DNA of 64,000 nucleotides, from NCBI GenBank assembly GCA_900450595.1, contig UGGS01000001.1, positions 1,426,001-1,490,000 of the forward strand. Direction: 5' to 3'. Below are positions 33,163-42,382 of this stretch, piece after piece. Under the pieces are notes generated by a model that was not told the DNA's origin, did not search any database, and saw only the letters and a list, made by a program, of their open reading frames with translations. Each line of letters opens with the position of its first letter. Within the stretch, counting starts at the first letter, position 1. The translations under genes and the position numbers were made by a program. The DNA is from [Flavobacterium] thermophilum (lineage in GTDB: Bacteria > Bacillota > Bacilli > Bacillales > Anoxybacillaceae).

Positions 33163-34608
33163 TTGGAGAAAAAAGTTGAAAAATTTATTCCTTTAATCTT
33201 TCAAAAAGTTCAAGATTATGAAGCTAATGATACACGTTTTACTAAAGTGAAAATTTGGCTAATGCATATCCATGAAAATCTGAATGGAAGCTACTTTTCA
33301 AAAGAAGTAGTAACTGAAGCTATTCCTACTCTTGCCAATACACCAATTTTAGCTTTTATTGAAGAAAATTCTGATGGTGAAATTGATTTTTCAGATCATC
33401 GAATGGTTTTAGTTAAAAAAGATGGTGAAATTTCTATTAAATATTTGGGTCAAGCCATTGGTGTGATTCCATCTGATAATAATGCTCACTTTGAGACACG
33501 ATTATGTGACGATGGAATTGAGCGAGAATTTCTTGTTTGTGAGGGTTTAATTTGGAATAAATGGGATGATCCTATTGATATTTTTAATCGTGATGTGGTT
33601 AAGTGGCAATCGATGGAACTACATGATGACTATGAAGGTTATTGGGGCGATGATGGATTATTCCATTTTACTAAATTTAAATTCTTTGGTGCTTGTGCAT
33701 TAGGTAAAGATGTACTACCTGCTATGCATAATGCTACTATTGAAGCTCAATTTTCTTATAATGACATTTTTAAAGAGATTCAAGAAAAAATGGAGCAGTT
33801 TAAAGCTTTTTCTCAAGAAGGAGGTCAAGTCATGGAAGATAATAAAAATGTAAAAACGGATAACAAAACTAATTTTGCTTTAACTGCTGGACAACTAAGA
33901 GATGAAATCCGAGCTGAATTACACAAAGTATCTTCTATTGATGAGTGGGGATATGAATATCATAGATATTGGTATGTTGATCATACTGATAATTTAGTTA
34001 TTGCAGAAGATGGTGAAGATAGTTTTAGATTAGTTGGATTTAATTATACAGTAGAAAATGATAAAGTTACTATTGATTTTGAATCCAAAAAACGAGTGAG
34101 AATTGTATATGAGTTAATTGAAAATGATACACAACAATTAGAATTTAATATTGTATCTAAAGATAGAGTTGAATACAATTTGAAAGTAAAAGAAAAAGAA
34201 CTTGAACAAACTTTCTCTACTCAAAAAGATGAAGAAGTTAATAAAGTCAAACAAGAATTTACTTCACTAGAAGAAAAATATAATAAATTAGAACAAGAAG
34301 TAAATGAACTTCGTCAATTCAAATCTAATAAATTGGCAGAAGAACGCGCTAAAGCTGAGCAAGAATTATATGAGCGTTTTTCCGCTGAATTAACTGAAGA
34401 AGAAATTGAAGAAGTGAAAGCAGTTGCAAGTGAATATACACTTGAACAATTAGAGGAAAAACTATTTACTTTAGTTGGTAAGAAAAAAGCTAATTTCTCT
34501 AAACAAACTAAAAAAGAAAAACAGCCTGTGAAAATTGCTTTAGAAATTGAAACAAAAGAAAAAACATCTAGATATGGAGATTTATTCGAAAGATTTGGTA
34601 CTAAGTAA
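33163..34608 (+). CDS. Capsid maturation protease/scaffold-like protein, 481 aa, with internal start
   Basis: The N-terminal ~220 residues form a compact domain (KVKIWLMHIHENLNGSYFSK ... FFGACALG). The C-terminal ~260 residues are acidic, with a long coiled coil (~360-410) and a basic end, as in phage scaffolding proteins. A perfect Shine-Dalgarno and ATG occur in frame at 33832, so a separate C-terminal scaffold is probably made, as in lambda C/Nu3. No protease triad could be assigned with certainty. Position matches SPbeta YonD. Confidence 0.6.
   Translation: MEKKVEKFIPLIFQKVQDYEANDTRFTKVKIWLMHIHENLNGSYFSKEVVTEAIPTLANTPILAFIEENSDGEIDFSDHRMVLVKKDGEISIKYLGQAIGVIPSDNNAHFETRLCDDGIEREFLVCEGLIWNKWDDPIDIFNRDVVKWQSMELHDDYEGYWGDDGLFHFTKFKFFGACALGKDVLPAMHNATIEAQFSYNDIFKEIQEKMEQFKAFSQEGGQVMEDNKNVKTDNKTNFALTAGQLRDEIRAELHKVSSIDEWGYEYHRYWYVDHTDNLVIAEDGEDSFRLVGFNYTVENDKVTIDFESKKRVRIVYELIENDTQQLEFNIVSKDRVEYNLKVKEKELEQTFSTQKDEEVNKVKQEFTSLEEKYNKLEQEVNELRQFKSNKLAEERAKAEQELYERFSAELTEEEIEEVKAVASEYTLEQLEEKLFTLVGKKKANFSKQTKKEKQPVKIALEIETKEKTSRYGDLFERFGTK
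33832..34608 (+). CDS. Probable nested scaffolding protein, 258 aa, same frame
   Basis: AAGAAGGAGGT is 7 nt upstream of an in-frame ATG inside the longer gene, as strong an RBS as those of independent genes nearby. The product would be the acidic coiled-coil part alone (starts MEDNKNVKTDNKTNFALTAG). Nested scaffold genes of this type are well known in tailed phages; expression here is inferred. Confidence 0.55.
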   Translation: MEDNKNVKTDNKTNFALTAGQLRDEIRAELHKVSSIDEWGYEYHRYWYVDHTDNLVIAEDGEDSFRLVGFNYTVENDKVTIDFESKKRVRIVYELIENDTQQLEFNIVSKDRVEYNLKVKEKELEQTFSTQKDEEVNKVKQEFTSLEEKYNKLEQEVNELRQFKSNKLAEERAKAEQELYERFSAELTEEEIEEVKAVASEYTLEQLEEKLFTLVGKKKANFSKQTKKEKQPVKIALEIETKEKTSRYGDLFERFGTK

Positions 34609-34611
34609 TTA

Positions 34612-34637
34612 AGCATCATTCTGTAAAGAGTGGTGCT
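34612..34637 (+). terminator. Rho-independent terminator (partial)
   Basis: 11-bp stem with G.U pairs (AGCATCATTCT/AGAGTGGTGCT) followed by TTTATTATTT, between scaffold and decoration genes. It could set stoichiometry within the operon. Confidence 0.55.
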
Positions 34638-34678
34638 TTTATTATTTATAAAAAATAAAAAAATAGGAGGAATAAAGA

Positions 34679-35230
34679 ATGGCTTACTCTGTTGTTCGAT
34701 TGGATAATGTAAAAGCTGCTTACACTGGTCACATTTTTTCAGTTAAAGCTCCAGAAGAATTGCAAAATGGATTTGTTGGTCATTTAGGTGGTTTTGTAAA
34801 TGGCGAGCGTGAAGTTCGCACTCTTGAGAAACCCACTACAGCTTCAATTAGCCAAAAAGGATTGGTATTGATTGCTCACTCCCCTATTAACTATGATGAA
34901 TCTACAATGGCTTCTGCTTCTGAACAAAATTATAAAATTGAAGCTGGTGAAGTTGTTCGTGCTTATGAATTGCATGAATATGATATCTTCTCTGTAACAA
35001 AAGAAGGAATTGATTTAATTGGTGCTGATGCAGGTGTAGGCAACTATGTTGTTGCAAAAGATGGTTCTTTCAAATTAAAAGAAGTTGCAACTCCTGCTGG
35101 TACAGAAGCATTTGTAGGTAAAATTATTGCTCAAGAAGCTGTTGGTACAACAACAGTTGTTGGTGCTAATGGTGCAGTTGGTCGTGTACTTGAGTATGTA
35201 GTTATTGAAGTTATCAAAAACGTAAAATAA
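34679..35230 (+). CDS. Probable head decoration/stabilisation protein, 183 aa (YonC-like)
   Basis: Beta-rich and Gly/Val/Ala-rich with no Cys. It lies immediately before the major capsid gene, where capsid decoration proteins are often encoded. ATAGGAGGAATAAAGA precedes the ATG, consistent with high expression. Assigned by context and composition only. Confidence 0.5.
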   Translation: MAYSVVRLDNVKAAYTGHIFSVKAPEELQNGFVGHLGGFVNGEREVRTLEKPTTASISQKGLVLIAHSPINYDESTMASASEQNYKIEAGEVVRAYELHEYDIFSVTKEGIDLIGADAGVGNYVVAKDGSFKLKEVATPAGTEAFVGKIIAQEAVGTTTVVGANGAVGRVLEYVVIEVIKNVK

Positions 35231-35271
35231 TTAGTTTTATAAATAAAATATAATAATAGGAGGATTCAGAA

Positions 35272-36270
35272 ATGAAACAAGAATTGGTTAAGCTTTGTGT
35301 AGATACAGTTTACAATCGTGTTCAAAACTATTCTAAATATGAAGCTGATGAAGTTATTCGTAAAGCATTTTTTGAAATTTTGGGTACTGACAAACCAACT
35401 TACAAAGATGTTCGCAAACATAAAGTTGAAGTTTTTGAAATTATTGAAGAAGTATTAGATCAAACTATTGTTTCTGGCATGACTGAAAACAACTTCTTCC
35501 TTCAATTTGCGGAAGTCCGCAATCTTGCTTTGGGTGATTCTCAAGAATTCTATGTTCCTGATAACAGTGTACTAGTGGCTGCTGAACATGCAGGAAACCA
35601 TTGGAACATCAGAAGACAAAAATTAGATGTTGGAACAAGCTTTACAGTAAAAACTAAAGCTTATGCTGTGGCTGTATATGCTGACTTCTTGCAATTCTTA
35701 GCAGGTCGTATTGATTTCGCTGGTTTAGTTGCAAAAGTAGCTAAGGCTATGCAAGAAAAATTGAATGAAGAAGTTTATGCTTCTTTCATGGGTTCAATGA
35801 ACTACTTACCTGCTCAATTTAAATCTACTGGTACATATGATGAAGACACATTAATGGATATTATTGCTCATGTTGAGGCAGCTACTGGTTCTCCTGTTCT
35901 TGTAGCAGGTACTCGTAAAGCATTGAGCAAAGTGCTTGCAGGTGTAAATACTACGTTTATTTCTGAAAACATGAAAGATCAAGTAAATCGTCAAGGTATG
36001 GTTCAATACATTAACGGTATTCCATTGTTACAAATTCCTAACTATCATAAACCTAATACATTTGACTTTGCTATTTCTGATTCTCGTCTTATGATTTTAC
36101 CGACTGCTGATGTAAAACCAATTAAAATTGTATACGAAGGAGATTCTTTAGTTAAAGAAGTATCTGATGGTACTGATAATATGGATATGTCTCTTGAATA
36201 CAAATTCATTACACGCTTTGGTGTAAACGTTGTATTTAATACGCTTTATGGTATGTACGAAATCGCTTAA
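35272..36270 (+). CDS. Major capsid protein, 332 aa (YonB-like)
   Basis: The size, the position after protease, scaffold and decoration genes, and the HK97-like pattern fit a major head protein. That pattern is an N-terminal helical arm, an acidic E-loop-like stretch, a central domain with VLVAGTRKALSKVL, and SRLMILPT near the C-terminus. The dedicated leader TAAATAAAATATAATAATAGGAGG suggests strong expression. Direct sequence identity to a known capsid could not be checked. Confidence 0.7.
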   Translation: MKQELVKLCVDTVYNRVQNYSKYEADEVIRKAFFEILGTDKPTYKDVRKHKVEVFEIIEEVLDQTIVSGMTENNFFLQFAEVRNLALGDSQEFYVPDNSVLVAAEHAGNHWNIRRQKLDVGTSFTVKTKAYAVAVYADFLQFLAGRIDFAGLVAKVAKAMQEKLNEEVYASFMGSMNYLPAQFKSTGTYDEDTLMDIIAHVEAATGSPVLVAGTRKALSKVLAGVNTTFISENMKDQVNRQGMVQYINGIPLLQIPNYHKPNTFDFAISDSRLMILPTADVKPIKIVYEGDSLVKEVSDGTDNMDMSLEYKFITRFGVNVVFNTLYGMYEIA

Positions 36271-36290
36271 TAAATAAATTATAAAAATAT

Positions 36291-36315
36291 ATCAGGGGAT
36301 TTTATATCCCCTGAT
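36291..36315 (+). terminator. Strong hairpin after the capsid gene
   Basis: Perfect 10-bp stem ATCAGGGGAT/ATCCCCTGAT without a U-tract. Likely an mRNA-stabilising or attenuating structure between abundant and less abundant head genes. Confidence 0.45.
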
Positions 36316-36343
36316 TCTATTGAGTAAAAGGAGGAAAATTTAT

Positions 36344-36898
36344 ATGGCTGCTCGTAAACGTACAAATTCACCAAAAAACCAAGTAGAAGTAATTCAAGAA
36401 AATACTGTTACACAAGAAAATACACAAGAAACAAAGGTTATGCGTAAAAAACAAATTGATTTAGATATGCTAGTACCTTGTCGCAATGTAACAGATGGTC
36501 GTTTGATTTATAAGTCTCGTAAAACAGGGCTACAAACTGTTTGGATGAATCACGGCGATATTGAGTATATGGATGTAGGCGAATTGCTCACCATGAAAGC
36601 TTCGCAACCTAAATTTTTAAATGAACCGTGGTTAGTTATTGAAGATGAAGATATTGTAGAATATTTAGGGCTAAAACATTTATACAAGCAATTAGTAGAT
36701 ACAGAGGATTTAGATTCCTTCTTTGCAAAAAGTCATGAAGAAATGGCGCAAATTTTAGATTGTATTCCTAATGGAACAAAAGATGCTATTGCTACTCGTG
36801 CAAGAAAAATGGTTGAAGAAGGTACATTGTATGATAATCGTAAAATTCGCGTATTAGAAGAAAAACTAAAAATTGATTTATCTTTGTTTGAAAAATAA
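36344..36898 (+). CDS. Head/neck protein, 184 aa
   Basis: A basic disordered N-terminus (MAARKRTNSPKNQVEVIQEN) precedes a mostly helical acidic domain. The open frame extends upstream through the RBS, so the ATG 9 nt after AAAAGGAGG is the start. Its position between capsid and adaptor-like genes suggests a head-completion or internal head protein. Family not recognised. Confidence 0.5.
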   Translation: MAARKRTNSPKNQVEVIQENTVTQENTQETKVMRKKQIDLDMLVPCRNVTDGRLIYKSRKTGLQTVWMNHGDIEYMDVGELLTMKASQPKFLNEPWLVIEDEDIVEYLGLKHLYKQLVDTEDLDSFFAKSHEEMAQILDCIPNGTKDAIATRARKMVEEGTLYDNRKIRVLEEKLKIDLSLFEK

Positions 36899-36911
36899 GG
36901 AGGTGTCTTAA

Positions 36912-37340
36912 ATGGCAACTCCGTTTAAAGAAGTATACGACAGAGTTTACAATAAGATTTCTGATTATTCTTTTGTCAAACTAACAGAAGATGAAGTTGA
37001 GGAGATATTAGAAAAATATCTTCTTTCTGCAATTGTAAAATTTAAGGGATGTAAGAAAGATTTAAGGGATCGTGATGAAACATTAAATCAATTCAATCAA
37101 GATTTAACTGATGAAGAAAAAGAAATTTTAGCTACCCTTCTTTGTGTTGAATATTTAACATCACAACTTATTACTTCCGATTTATTAAAGCCACGTTTAG
37201 GCACAAAAGATTGGAATTTATATTCACAAGCCAATCACATAAAAGAGATTCGTGAGATAAGAGATCAAATGAAATCAGAAGCTAATCAAATGATGATTAG
37301 CTATTCTTATTCTGAAAACAGTTTGGATGATTTGCTATGA
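36912..37340 (+). CDS. Probable head-tail connector (adaptor), 142 aa
   Basis: Helical and charged, with a size and position typical of the adaptor that docks on the portal. AAGGAGGTGTCTTAA precedes the ATG. It overlaps the next gene by 4 nt (ATGA), indicating coupled translation in a neck-protein series. No signature motif. Confidence 0.5.
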   Translation: MATPFKEVYDRVYNKISDYSFVKLTEDEVEEILEKYLLSAIVKFKGCKKDLRDRDETLNQFNQDLTDEEKEILATLLCVEYLTSQLITSDLLKPRLGTKDWNLYSQANHIKEIREIRDQMKSEANQMMISYSYSENSLDDLL

Positions 37341-37654
37341 TTAATCAGAATAATCCAATGTTTTTTAGTTATTTAGAAACTTTAAAGAATCGATTGTTTA
37401 AAATCATTCCCCTATTTGAAGAAAATAATGAGGGAATTTATAAATATATAGATTCTTTACTGTTTGAATTAGGTGGAATGATTTATGTGGTTAAAGAGTT
37501 AAAAAACAATAGTATGTTTTTATCTCTTATCGCAACATTAGAATCTCTTTTAGATGAATCTCTTGCTGGTGAATACAACATCCCTTTAGTTAGACGCGAA
37601 GTATTTCGATGTTTAAATATTGTTGAAAAGTTGCAACAGAAGGCTGGTGAATAG
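37337..37654 (+). CDS. Hypothetical neck-region protein, 105 aa
   Basis: Helical and Leu/Ile-rich, with no obvious motif (SLIATLESLLDESLAGEYNI). Translationally coupled to the upstream adaptor-like gene and 3 nt from the next gene. Probably a small structural or assembly factor; not recognised. Confidence 0.5.
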   Translation: MINQNNPMFFSYLETLKNRLFKIIPLFEENNEGIYKYIDSLLFELGGMIYVVKELKNNSMFLSLIATLESLLDESLAGEYNIPLVRREVFRCLNIVEKLQQKAGE

Positions 37655-37657
37655 CAA

Positions 37658-38299
37658 ATGAGTTTCGAATTGTATAAAAAGCGTCTTTTATCGTATGGAA
37701 ATGATGACAAAGATGTAGTTTTAAATAATACTCAACACATGATTAACAAATCATTTGCTGATTCATTCGGCTATTCTGTTGTAAAAATTGATGATGTTGA
37801 TACAGAAGTAGTCATTGTCAATAAAGATGACTCAACACAAAAGGAATTGCTATTAAGACCAAACCAAACAGTTAAAAAAGGTGCAACTGTTCTTATTGGC
37901 ACACAATATTATCTTGTTACTGATTTTAATGGTAATGGGATTAATCAGAAAGCTAAAATTAAGTTGTGCAATAATTTCTTTGTTTTAAAAGGAGAAGTTA
38001 CACGAATTATTGTTAGTTATGATATATTTGGAGACCCTATTTATGAGGAAATTAATGGGTCTAGTATAGAAATTCCTTGTATTGTTGAAACATCAATTAC
38101 TACTGACGACACAGATGAAGCTATCAATCTTCCAGAAGGAAGAATTCGTGTAACCATTCCTTATACAGAGCATGAAGATGTTGCGATTGATAAAGAATTT
38201 ATAATGTATAATGAAAAATATAAAATTATTGGAATTGATCATACACAATCCATAAACAATGAAGGATTACTTATTATTCATGGGCAAAGGGTGGTGTAG
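37658..38299 (+). CDS. Probable head-closure (stopper) protein, 213 aa
   Basis: A beta-rich protein ending in YKIIGIDHTQSINNEGLLII, a pattern typical of small barrel head-closure proteins. N-terminal ~40 residues are helical. It lies in the expected place between adaptor and tail terminator genes. Assigned by context. Confidence 0.5.
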   Translation: MSFELYKKRLLSYGNDDKDVVLNNTQHMINKSFADSFGYSVVKIDDVDTEVVIVNKDDSTQKELLLRPNQTVKKGATVLIGTQYYLVTDFNGNGINQKAKIKLCNNFFVLKGEVTRIIVSYDIFGDPIYEEINGSSIEIPCIVETSITTDDTDEAINLPEGRIRVTIPYTEHEDVAIDKEFIMYNEKYKIIGIDHTQSINNEGLLIIHGQRVV

Positions 38300-38302
38300 A
38301 GA

Positions 38303-38776
38303 ATGAATCTGAGAAAAAATTTAATTGATATTTTAAATCGAATATCAAATGATGAAACATTATTACGACTTCTCTACTACCCTGTTGACCCACTAAATAC
38401 TTCTAAACTAGATGTAAAAAGTTTAAGTGATTTTTCAGCAATAAAAAAAGAAAGAATTTTTCTTTCTCCTAAAACAAATGATTTGAATGATAAAGCAATT
38501 TGTAGAGTTTGTATGTACATGGGCAATCGAGATAATACACAAAATAAAAAAGTAGCTTTACAAGATGTTGTATTTGATGTTTATGCACATATTGACCAAT
38601 ATGATAAAAATGATGCACGAGCTTTGTGGATTTGTGATAGAATTAATGAAATATTACATGATGAATGGATTACAGGTGTTGGCAAAATGGAAAGTTATCG
38701 CAGCCTTATTATTCCTAACGCACCTTCGGGATACATTGGATATCGAATGATATTTACTTTTGGAAGTGTAAAATAA
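38303..38776 (+). CDS. Probable tail terminator protein, 157 aa
   Basis: Mixed alpha/beta with VVFDVYAHIDQYDKNDARAL and a C-terminal SGYIGYRMIFTFGSVK strand, similar to tail-terminator or minor-capsid families that cap the tail tube. One-base overlap with the next gene (TAATG). Context-based. Confidence 0.5.
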   Translation: MNLRKNLIDILNRISNDETLLRLLYYPVDPLNTSKLDVKSLSDFSAIKKERIFLSPKTNDLNDKAICRVCMYMGNRDNTQNKKVALQDVVFDVYAHIDQYDKNDARALWICDRINEILHDEWITGVGKMESYRSLIIPNAPSGYIGYRMIFTFGSVK

Positions 38777-39492
38777 TGAAGGATATTAAAGATTTCTACA
38801 TACTAGGACTTCCAATTGATACCGAAATTGGTCAATGCGAATTCATTAAAGTAAAGGAGTATCCTGATTATTTTGCTGATTTACAAATTATGTCACTTAA
38901 TAAATTACATATTATCTATAAATATCATGAGATAAATAAAAATCATGAATTGGATGATTTAATTAAAGAATTGGAAAAGTTAACTTTATTTGAAATTGTT
39001 ACAAATATACCTGAACTACAAATAGCTTATTATCGAGTATTTCTTAAAGTATTTGGTAATGAAGAAGCTTTATATAAGATTAATAATCAAAATTTTGATT
39101 ATTATAGAAAATTAATTATGGATATGAATTGTGTTAAAGAAGAGGTTATCAATCCTAATCCAGAGATTCAAAAATTTATTGAAAAAAGTAAACGTGTAAA
39201 ACAGCAAGAAAATGAACCGTTGACATTTGCTGATATTGTTTCAAGTGTGGTTGGCTATAATGGATTAAGCTATCGTGACATTAATGAAATGACAGTATAT
39301 CAATTATACATGACATTCCATCGTATTGCTCAAATTAAGGGATATGACACCAGTACTTTATTTGCTACTGTTTCTACTGAGAAAATTAAAATTGAGAGCT
39401 GGTGTAAACATATTAATTTATTTGAAGAAGAAAAACATGCTATAGAATACAATACATTTAAACAAACTACAGGGAGTATTGTTAATGAGTAG
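38776..39492 (+). CDS. Hypothetical protein, 238 aa, in the tail operon
   Basis: Unrecognised. Helical, Lys/Glu/Ile-rich, no TM. The C-terminal ~100 residues (ADIVSSVVGYNGLSYRDINE, MTVYQLYMTFHRIAQIKGYD) resemble a compact helical assembly domain seen in some tail chaperones. It lies between the tail terminator-like gene and the tube gene. Confidence 0.5.
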   Translation: MKDIKDFYILGLPIDTEIGQCEFIKVKEYPDYFADLQIMSLNKLHIIYKYHEINKNHELDDLIKELEKLTLFEIVTNIPELQIAYYRVFLKVFGNEEALYKINNQNFDYYRKLIMDMNCVKEEVINPNPEIQKFIEKSKRVKQQENEPLTFADIVSSVVGYNGLSYRDINEMTVYQLYMTFHRIAQIKGYDTSTLFATVSTEKIKIESWCKHINLFEEEKHAIEYNTFKQTTGSIVNE

Positions 39493-39546
39493 ATTACATT
39501 CTACTCATTAATATAAATTATATTATTTCAAGGAGGAGAATTAATA

Positions 39547-40281
39547 ATGAAATTATTAGTTATGGATACTGCTGATGTAGTAATGAAAAGAAAATCTGAT
39601 GGTCATGTTTTTATCACTGCTGAAGCACAATTAACATCGATTAGTCAAACGCTTGGAATTAATGAAAAAATTTATGGTGGTATTGGTAATAAACCACTTG
39701 CCATTATGAAAGGGCAAAAAGAAGTTACGTCTACACTTCGCAACGCTTTTTATGATTTAGAATTCCTTTCTATGACTCAAGGTGTTGCTATTGATGAAAA
39801 TGGTACTGCAACAGTTTACAAAACTGAAAAAGAATTGACTGTTGTAGATAATGCAGGAACTCTTGAAGTAACGATTACAGGAACACCTGTTGATAATACA
39901 GTATATGTAAGAAATGCGGCTGGTGAAGTTGAACAGGCAACAGCTACATCTAGAAAAGTGACTATTCCAACTGGACATGCTGGTGCAGGTGAAATTGTTT
40001 CTGTAACTTATCAAGAAAAAGTTACAGGCAATATTGTTGAATTGGATGCAGAAAAATTTGCTGAAGCATATACACTTGAGTATCATACGATTGCTTATGA
40101 TCCTGCTACAAATAAAGTTGTAAAAGATATTTATATTCAATTAGATCATGTTGTTCCAACTGGTGAATTCGAACTTTCTTTAGAAAATGGTACTGCTATT
40201 GCTCCTGAAATCAACTTTGAATGTTTAGCAGCTCCGGGCACAAATAAAATTGGACGTGTTATTGAAGTTGATCGTGTCTAA
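39547..40281 (+). CDS. Major tail (tube) protein, 244 aa
   Basis: A beta-rich protein with Thr/Val/Gly-rich central region (~90-160) that looks like an inserted Ig-like or decoration domain. SPbeta-type and other siphophage tube proteins often carry such extensions. Position before tail assembly chaperone and tape measure genes and the dedicated AAGGAGGAG leader support the call. Confidence 0.65.
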   Translation: MKLLVMDTADVVMKRKSDGHVFITAEAQLTSISQTLGINEKIYGGIGNKPLAIMKGQKEVTSTLRNAFYDLEFLSMTQGVAIDENGTATVYKTEKELTVVDNAGTLEVTITGTPVDNTVYVRNAAGEVEQATATSRKVTIPTGHAGAGEIVSVTYQEKVTGNIVELDAEKFAEAYTLEYHTIAYDPATNKVVKDIYIQLDHVVPTGEFELSLENGTAIAPEINFECLAAPGTNKIGRVIEVDRV

Positions 40282-40327
40282 TTAATAAAAATATAAAAAT
40301 ACATATATAAAATGTCAATTTTATTTA

Positions 40328-40350
40328 GAGGGTAGATTCTCCCTACCCTC
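40328..40350 (+). terminator. Hairpin after the tail tube gene
   Basis: Perfect 8-bp stem GAGGGTAG/CTACCCTC followed by a short C/T tract ending CTATTTTA. Likely partial terminator after a highly expressed gene. Confidence 0.55.
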
Positions 40351-40386
40351 CCCCTATTTTATGAGGAATAAAAGGAGGTCAAATAA

Positions 40387-40914
40387 ATGGCTCGTAAAAA
40401 ATCTAATCTGTTGAAAATGACAGATGTTAAAAAGAAATATAAAGAACTTGATACAGTTGAAATTTACACATTTGATGATGGAAAAGAATTAAAATTCTCC
40501 CCTTTCTTCAAGGTTTCGGTAATTGAAGAATTGCTTCGTGAATTAGCTGAAAAAATGAATTATGCACATGAAAAAGGCATTGAAATTAACGATGCATTTG
40601 TTCTTCATTATATCAATTTCCTCTGCATTAAATATTTCACTCATCTGAAAGATAGTATTTCTGATGAATTTGAAAAACAATTACAAGAAATGGAATGGCT
40701 TATTGATACTGGTTACTATGCAAAAATTATTAATGAAGTGTTCTTACCTCAAGAGCTACATAAAGTAATGGATGCGGTGACTGATATTAATAGCCGTGCG
40801 ATCTTCTTTGAGAAATTAGAAAAAGATTTACAACGTAAATTAGAGAAATTGGATATTTTCCGTATGCAAATTTTAAGTAAGTTTGAAGATAACGCTGGAG
40901 AAAGCGTGGAATAG
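40387..40914 (+). CDS. Probable tail assembly chaperone, 175 aa
   Basis: Acidic, helical protein directly after the tube gene, where tail assembly chaperones (gpG-like) are normally found. AAAAGGAGGTCAAATAA precedes the ATG. No obvious -1 slippery heptamer with a long second frame is seen, so the usual G/GT frameshift is not evident. Confidence 0.5.
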   Translation: MARKKSNLLKMTDVKKKYKELDTVEIYTFDDGKELKFSPFFKVSVIEELLRELAEKMNYAHEKGIEINDAFVLHYINFLCIKYFTHLKDSISDEFEKQLQEMEWLIDTGYYAKIINEVFLPQELHKVMDAVTDINSRAIFFEKLEKDLQRKLEKLDIFRMQILSKFEDNAGESVE

Positions 40915-40917
40915 ATT

Positions 40918-41340
40918 ATGCCAGTAATCAGAAATATAAATGAATTAAAAAAGTATATAAATGAACAAGCTAAAAAAGCTTTGCAGAACGGTAAATATGT
41001 GAAAAATACGGTTATTGAAACTGGTAAGAAACATGTTGATAAAGATGTTTATTCCGTGTATACCCCAAAAATCTACGAACGTACTGGATTATTAAGAGAA
41101 TCATGGGATGTAGAAAATACTGATGATGGAATTGCTGTGTTCAACACAAGAACAGATGGTGAAAAGTATATTCCTGAGACTATAGAGTATGGGATTAATT
41201 ATGATTATTCTGGATATGGCTATGCATATGAAAAGCCAAGACCATTCATAGCAAACGCGCGTGAAGAATTGCGTAATTCTAATGCTCTAAAAGAAGCGAT
41301 GAAAAAGGATTTGAAAGATGTTGGGTTTGATGTTAAGTAA
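40918..41340 (+). CDS. HK97 gp10-like tail-completion protein, 140 aa
   Basis: An N-terminal helix, then VYTPKIYERTGLLRESWDVE and a C-terminal YEKPRPFIANAREEL: the typical pattern of HK97 gp10-like head-tail joining proteins. Its place after the chaperone gene is unusual for this family, which normally sits among neck genes. It starts 4 nt after the preceding stop. Confidence 0.65.
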   Translation: MPVIRNINELKKYINEQAKKALQNGKYVKNTVIETGKKHVDKDVYSVYTPKIYERTGLLRESWDVENTDDGIAVFNTRTDGEKYIPETIEYGINYDYSGYGYAYEKPRPFIANAREELRNSNALKEAMKKDLKDVGFDVK

Positions 41341-41373
41341 GTTTTAAAGGCAATTGTAAAGGTGGTGATATTG

Positions 41374-42348
41374 TTGGAGAAAATTAAAGAAGTTACCACT
41401 GAAGAGTGGGAACAAGTAAATGAATTCAATAGACAAATTACTCAAGAATTTCTTGAGCAACAACACCTTTCCCCTCAAACTCTTAAACAATATGAATCTG
41501 CTTTAAAAATTTTCTTTAGATGGGTAAAAGATTATTGCCAAAATAAACCTATTACTGAATTAAAACCTCGTGATGCTTTACGTTATCAAAACTATTTAAT
41601 TAGTCGCAACCTATCTTCTAATGCAGTTAAATTTAAACGCTCTGCTGTTTCTTCTTTATGTGGTTATATTGAATTGTATTATGCTGATGAATATCCGTTG
41701 TTTAGAAATATTTATAATAAGAAAATTCCTAATCCAGCTAAATCATTAAGATATAATAAAGAACCATTAACTGAAGAAGAATTTAATATGTTAATTGAAG
41801 AATTAAAGAAACGTGAAGAGTGGCAAATGGTTGCTTATCTAATTTTTACATATACAACAGGCTGCCGTAGAGAAGAAAGTCGTCAATTACTAAAAGAAGT
41901 TGTGAATTATAGTAAAGTAAAAGATCCGAAAACTGGTGAAGAGAAAAATTATTATTTAACACATGAGATTCGATGCAAAGGAAGAGGCAAAGATGGGAAG
42001 ATTCGGCGTTTCCCATATGATGATTATACAATGGAAGCTTTGAAAAAATGGCTTGAAGTTCGTGGCGAAGATGATTGTCCTTATATGTTTGTGACTAAAA
42101 CAAAAGATGGTAAAGTAAGACAAATTTCTGCTTCTACTTTTAATTACTGGTGTCAAGAAATCTTTAGTGAGATTGTTGGTAAACGTGTCCACCCTCACCT
42201 ACTCCGTTCAAGTCGTGCAACAAATTTGGCATTAGCCGAAAATAAGTCAATTGATGCTATCCAGAAATTGCTTGGACATGAATCTCCTGATACAACACAA
42301 ATTTATATTGTTAAGAATAGTGATGATGAGATTGATGAAATTTTTTAG
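41374..42348 (+). CDS. Tyrosine recombinase (XerC/D, YomM-like), 324 aa
   Basis: Site-specific DNA recombinase. An N-terminal SAM-like domain (LEQQHLSPQTLKQYESALKI) precedes a catalytic domain with all active-site residues: Arg in TTGCRREES, Lys in RCKGRGKDGK, HxxR in HPHLLRSSR, His in LLGHESPDTT and the nucleophile Tyr in TQIYIV. It lies inside the tail operon, where SPbeta has yomM. It may resolve genome dimers of a circular phage-plasmid or integrate the element. It probably uses a TTG start after AAAGGTGGTGATA; a GTG 12 nt earlier overlaps that RBS. Confidence 0.85.
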   Translation: MEKIKEVTTEEWEQVNEFNRQITQEFLEQQHLSPQTLKQYESALKIFFRWVKDYCQNKPITELKPRDALRYQNYLISRNLSSNAVKFKRSAVSSLCGYIELYYADEYPLFRNIYNKKIPNPAKSLRYNKEPLTEEEFNMLIEELKKREEWQMVAYLIFTYTTGCRREESRQLLKEVVNYSKVKDPKTGEEKNYYLTHEIRCKGRGKDGKIRRFPYDDYTMEALKKWLEVRGEDDCPYMFVTKTKDGKVRQISASTFNYWCQEIFSEIVGKRVHPHLLRSSRATNLALAENKSIDAIQKLLGHESPDTTQIYIVKNSDDEIDEIF

Positions 42349-42382
42349 AGGAAACTCCCCTTTTATTCAAATCCATTTGAAC

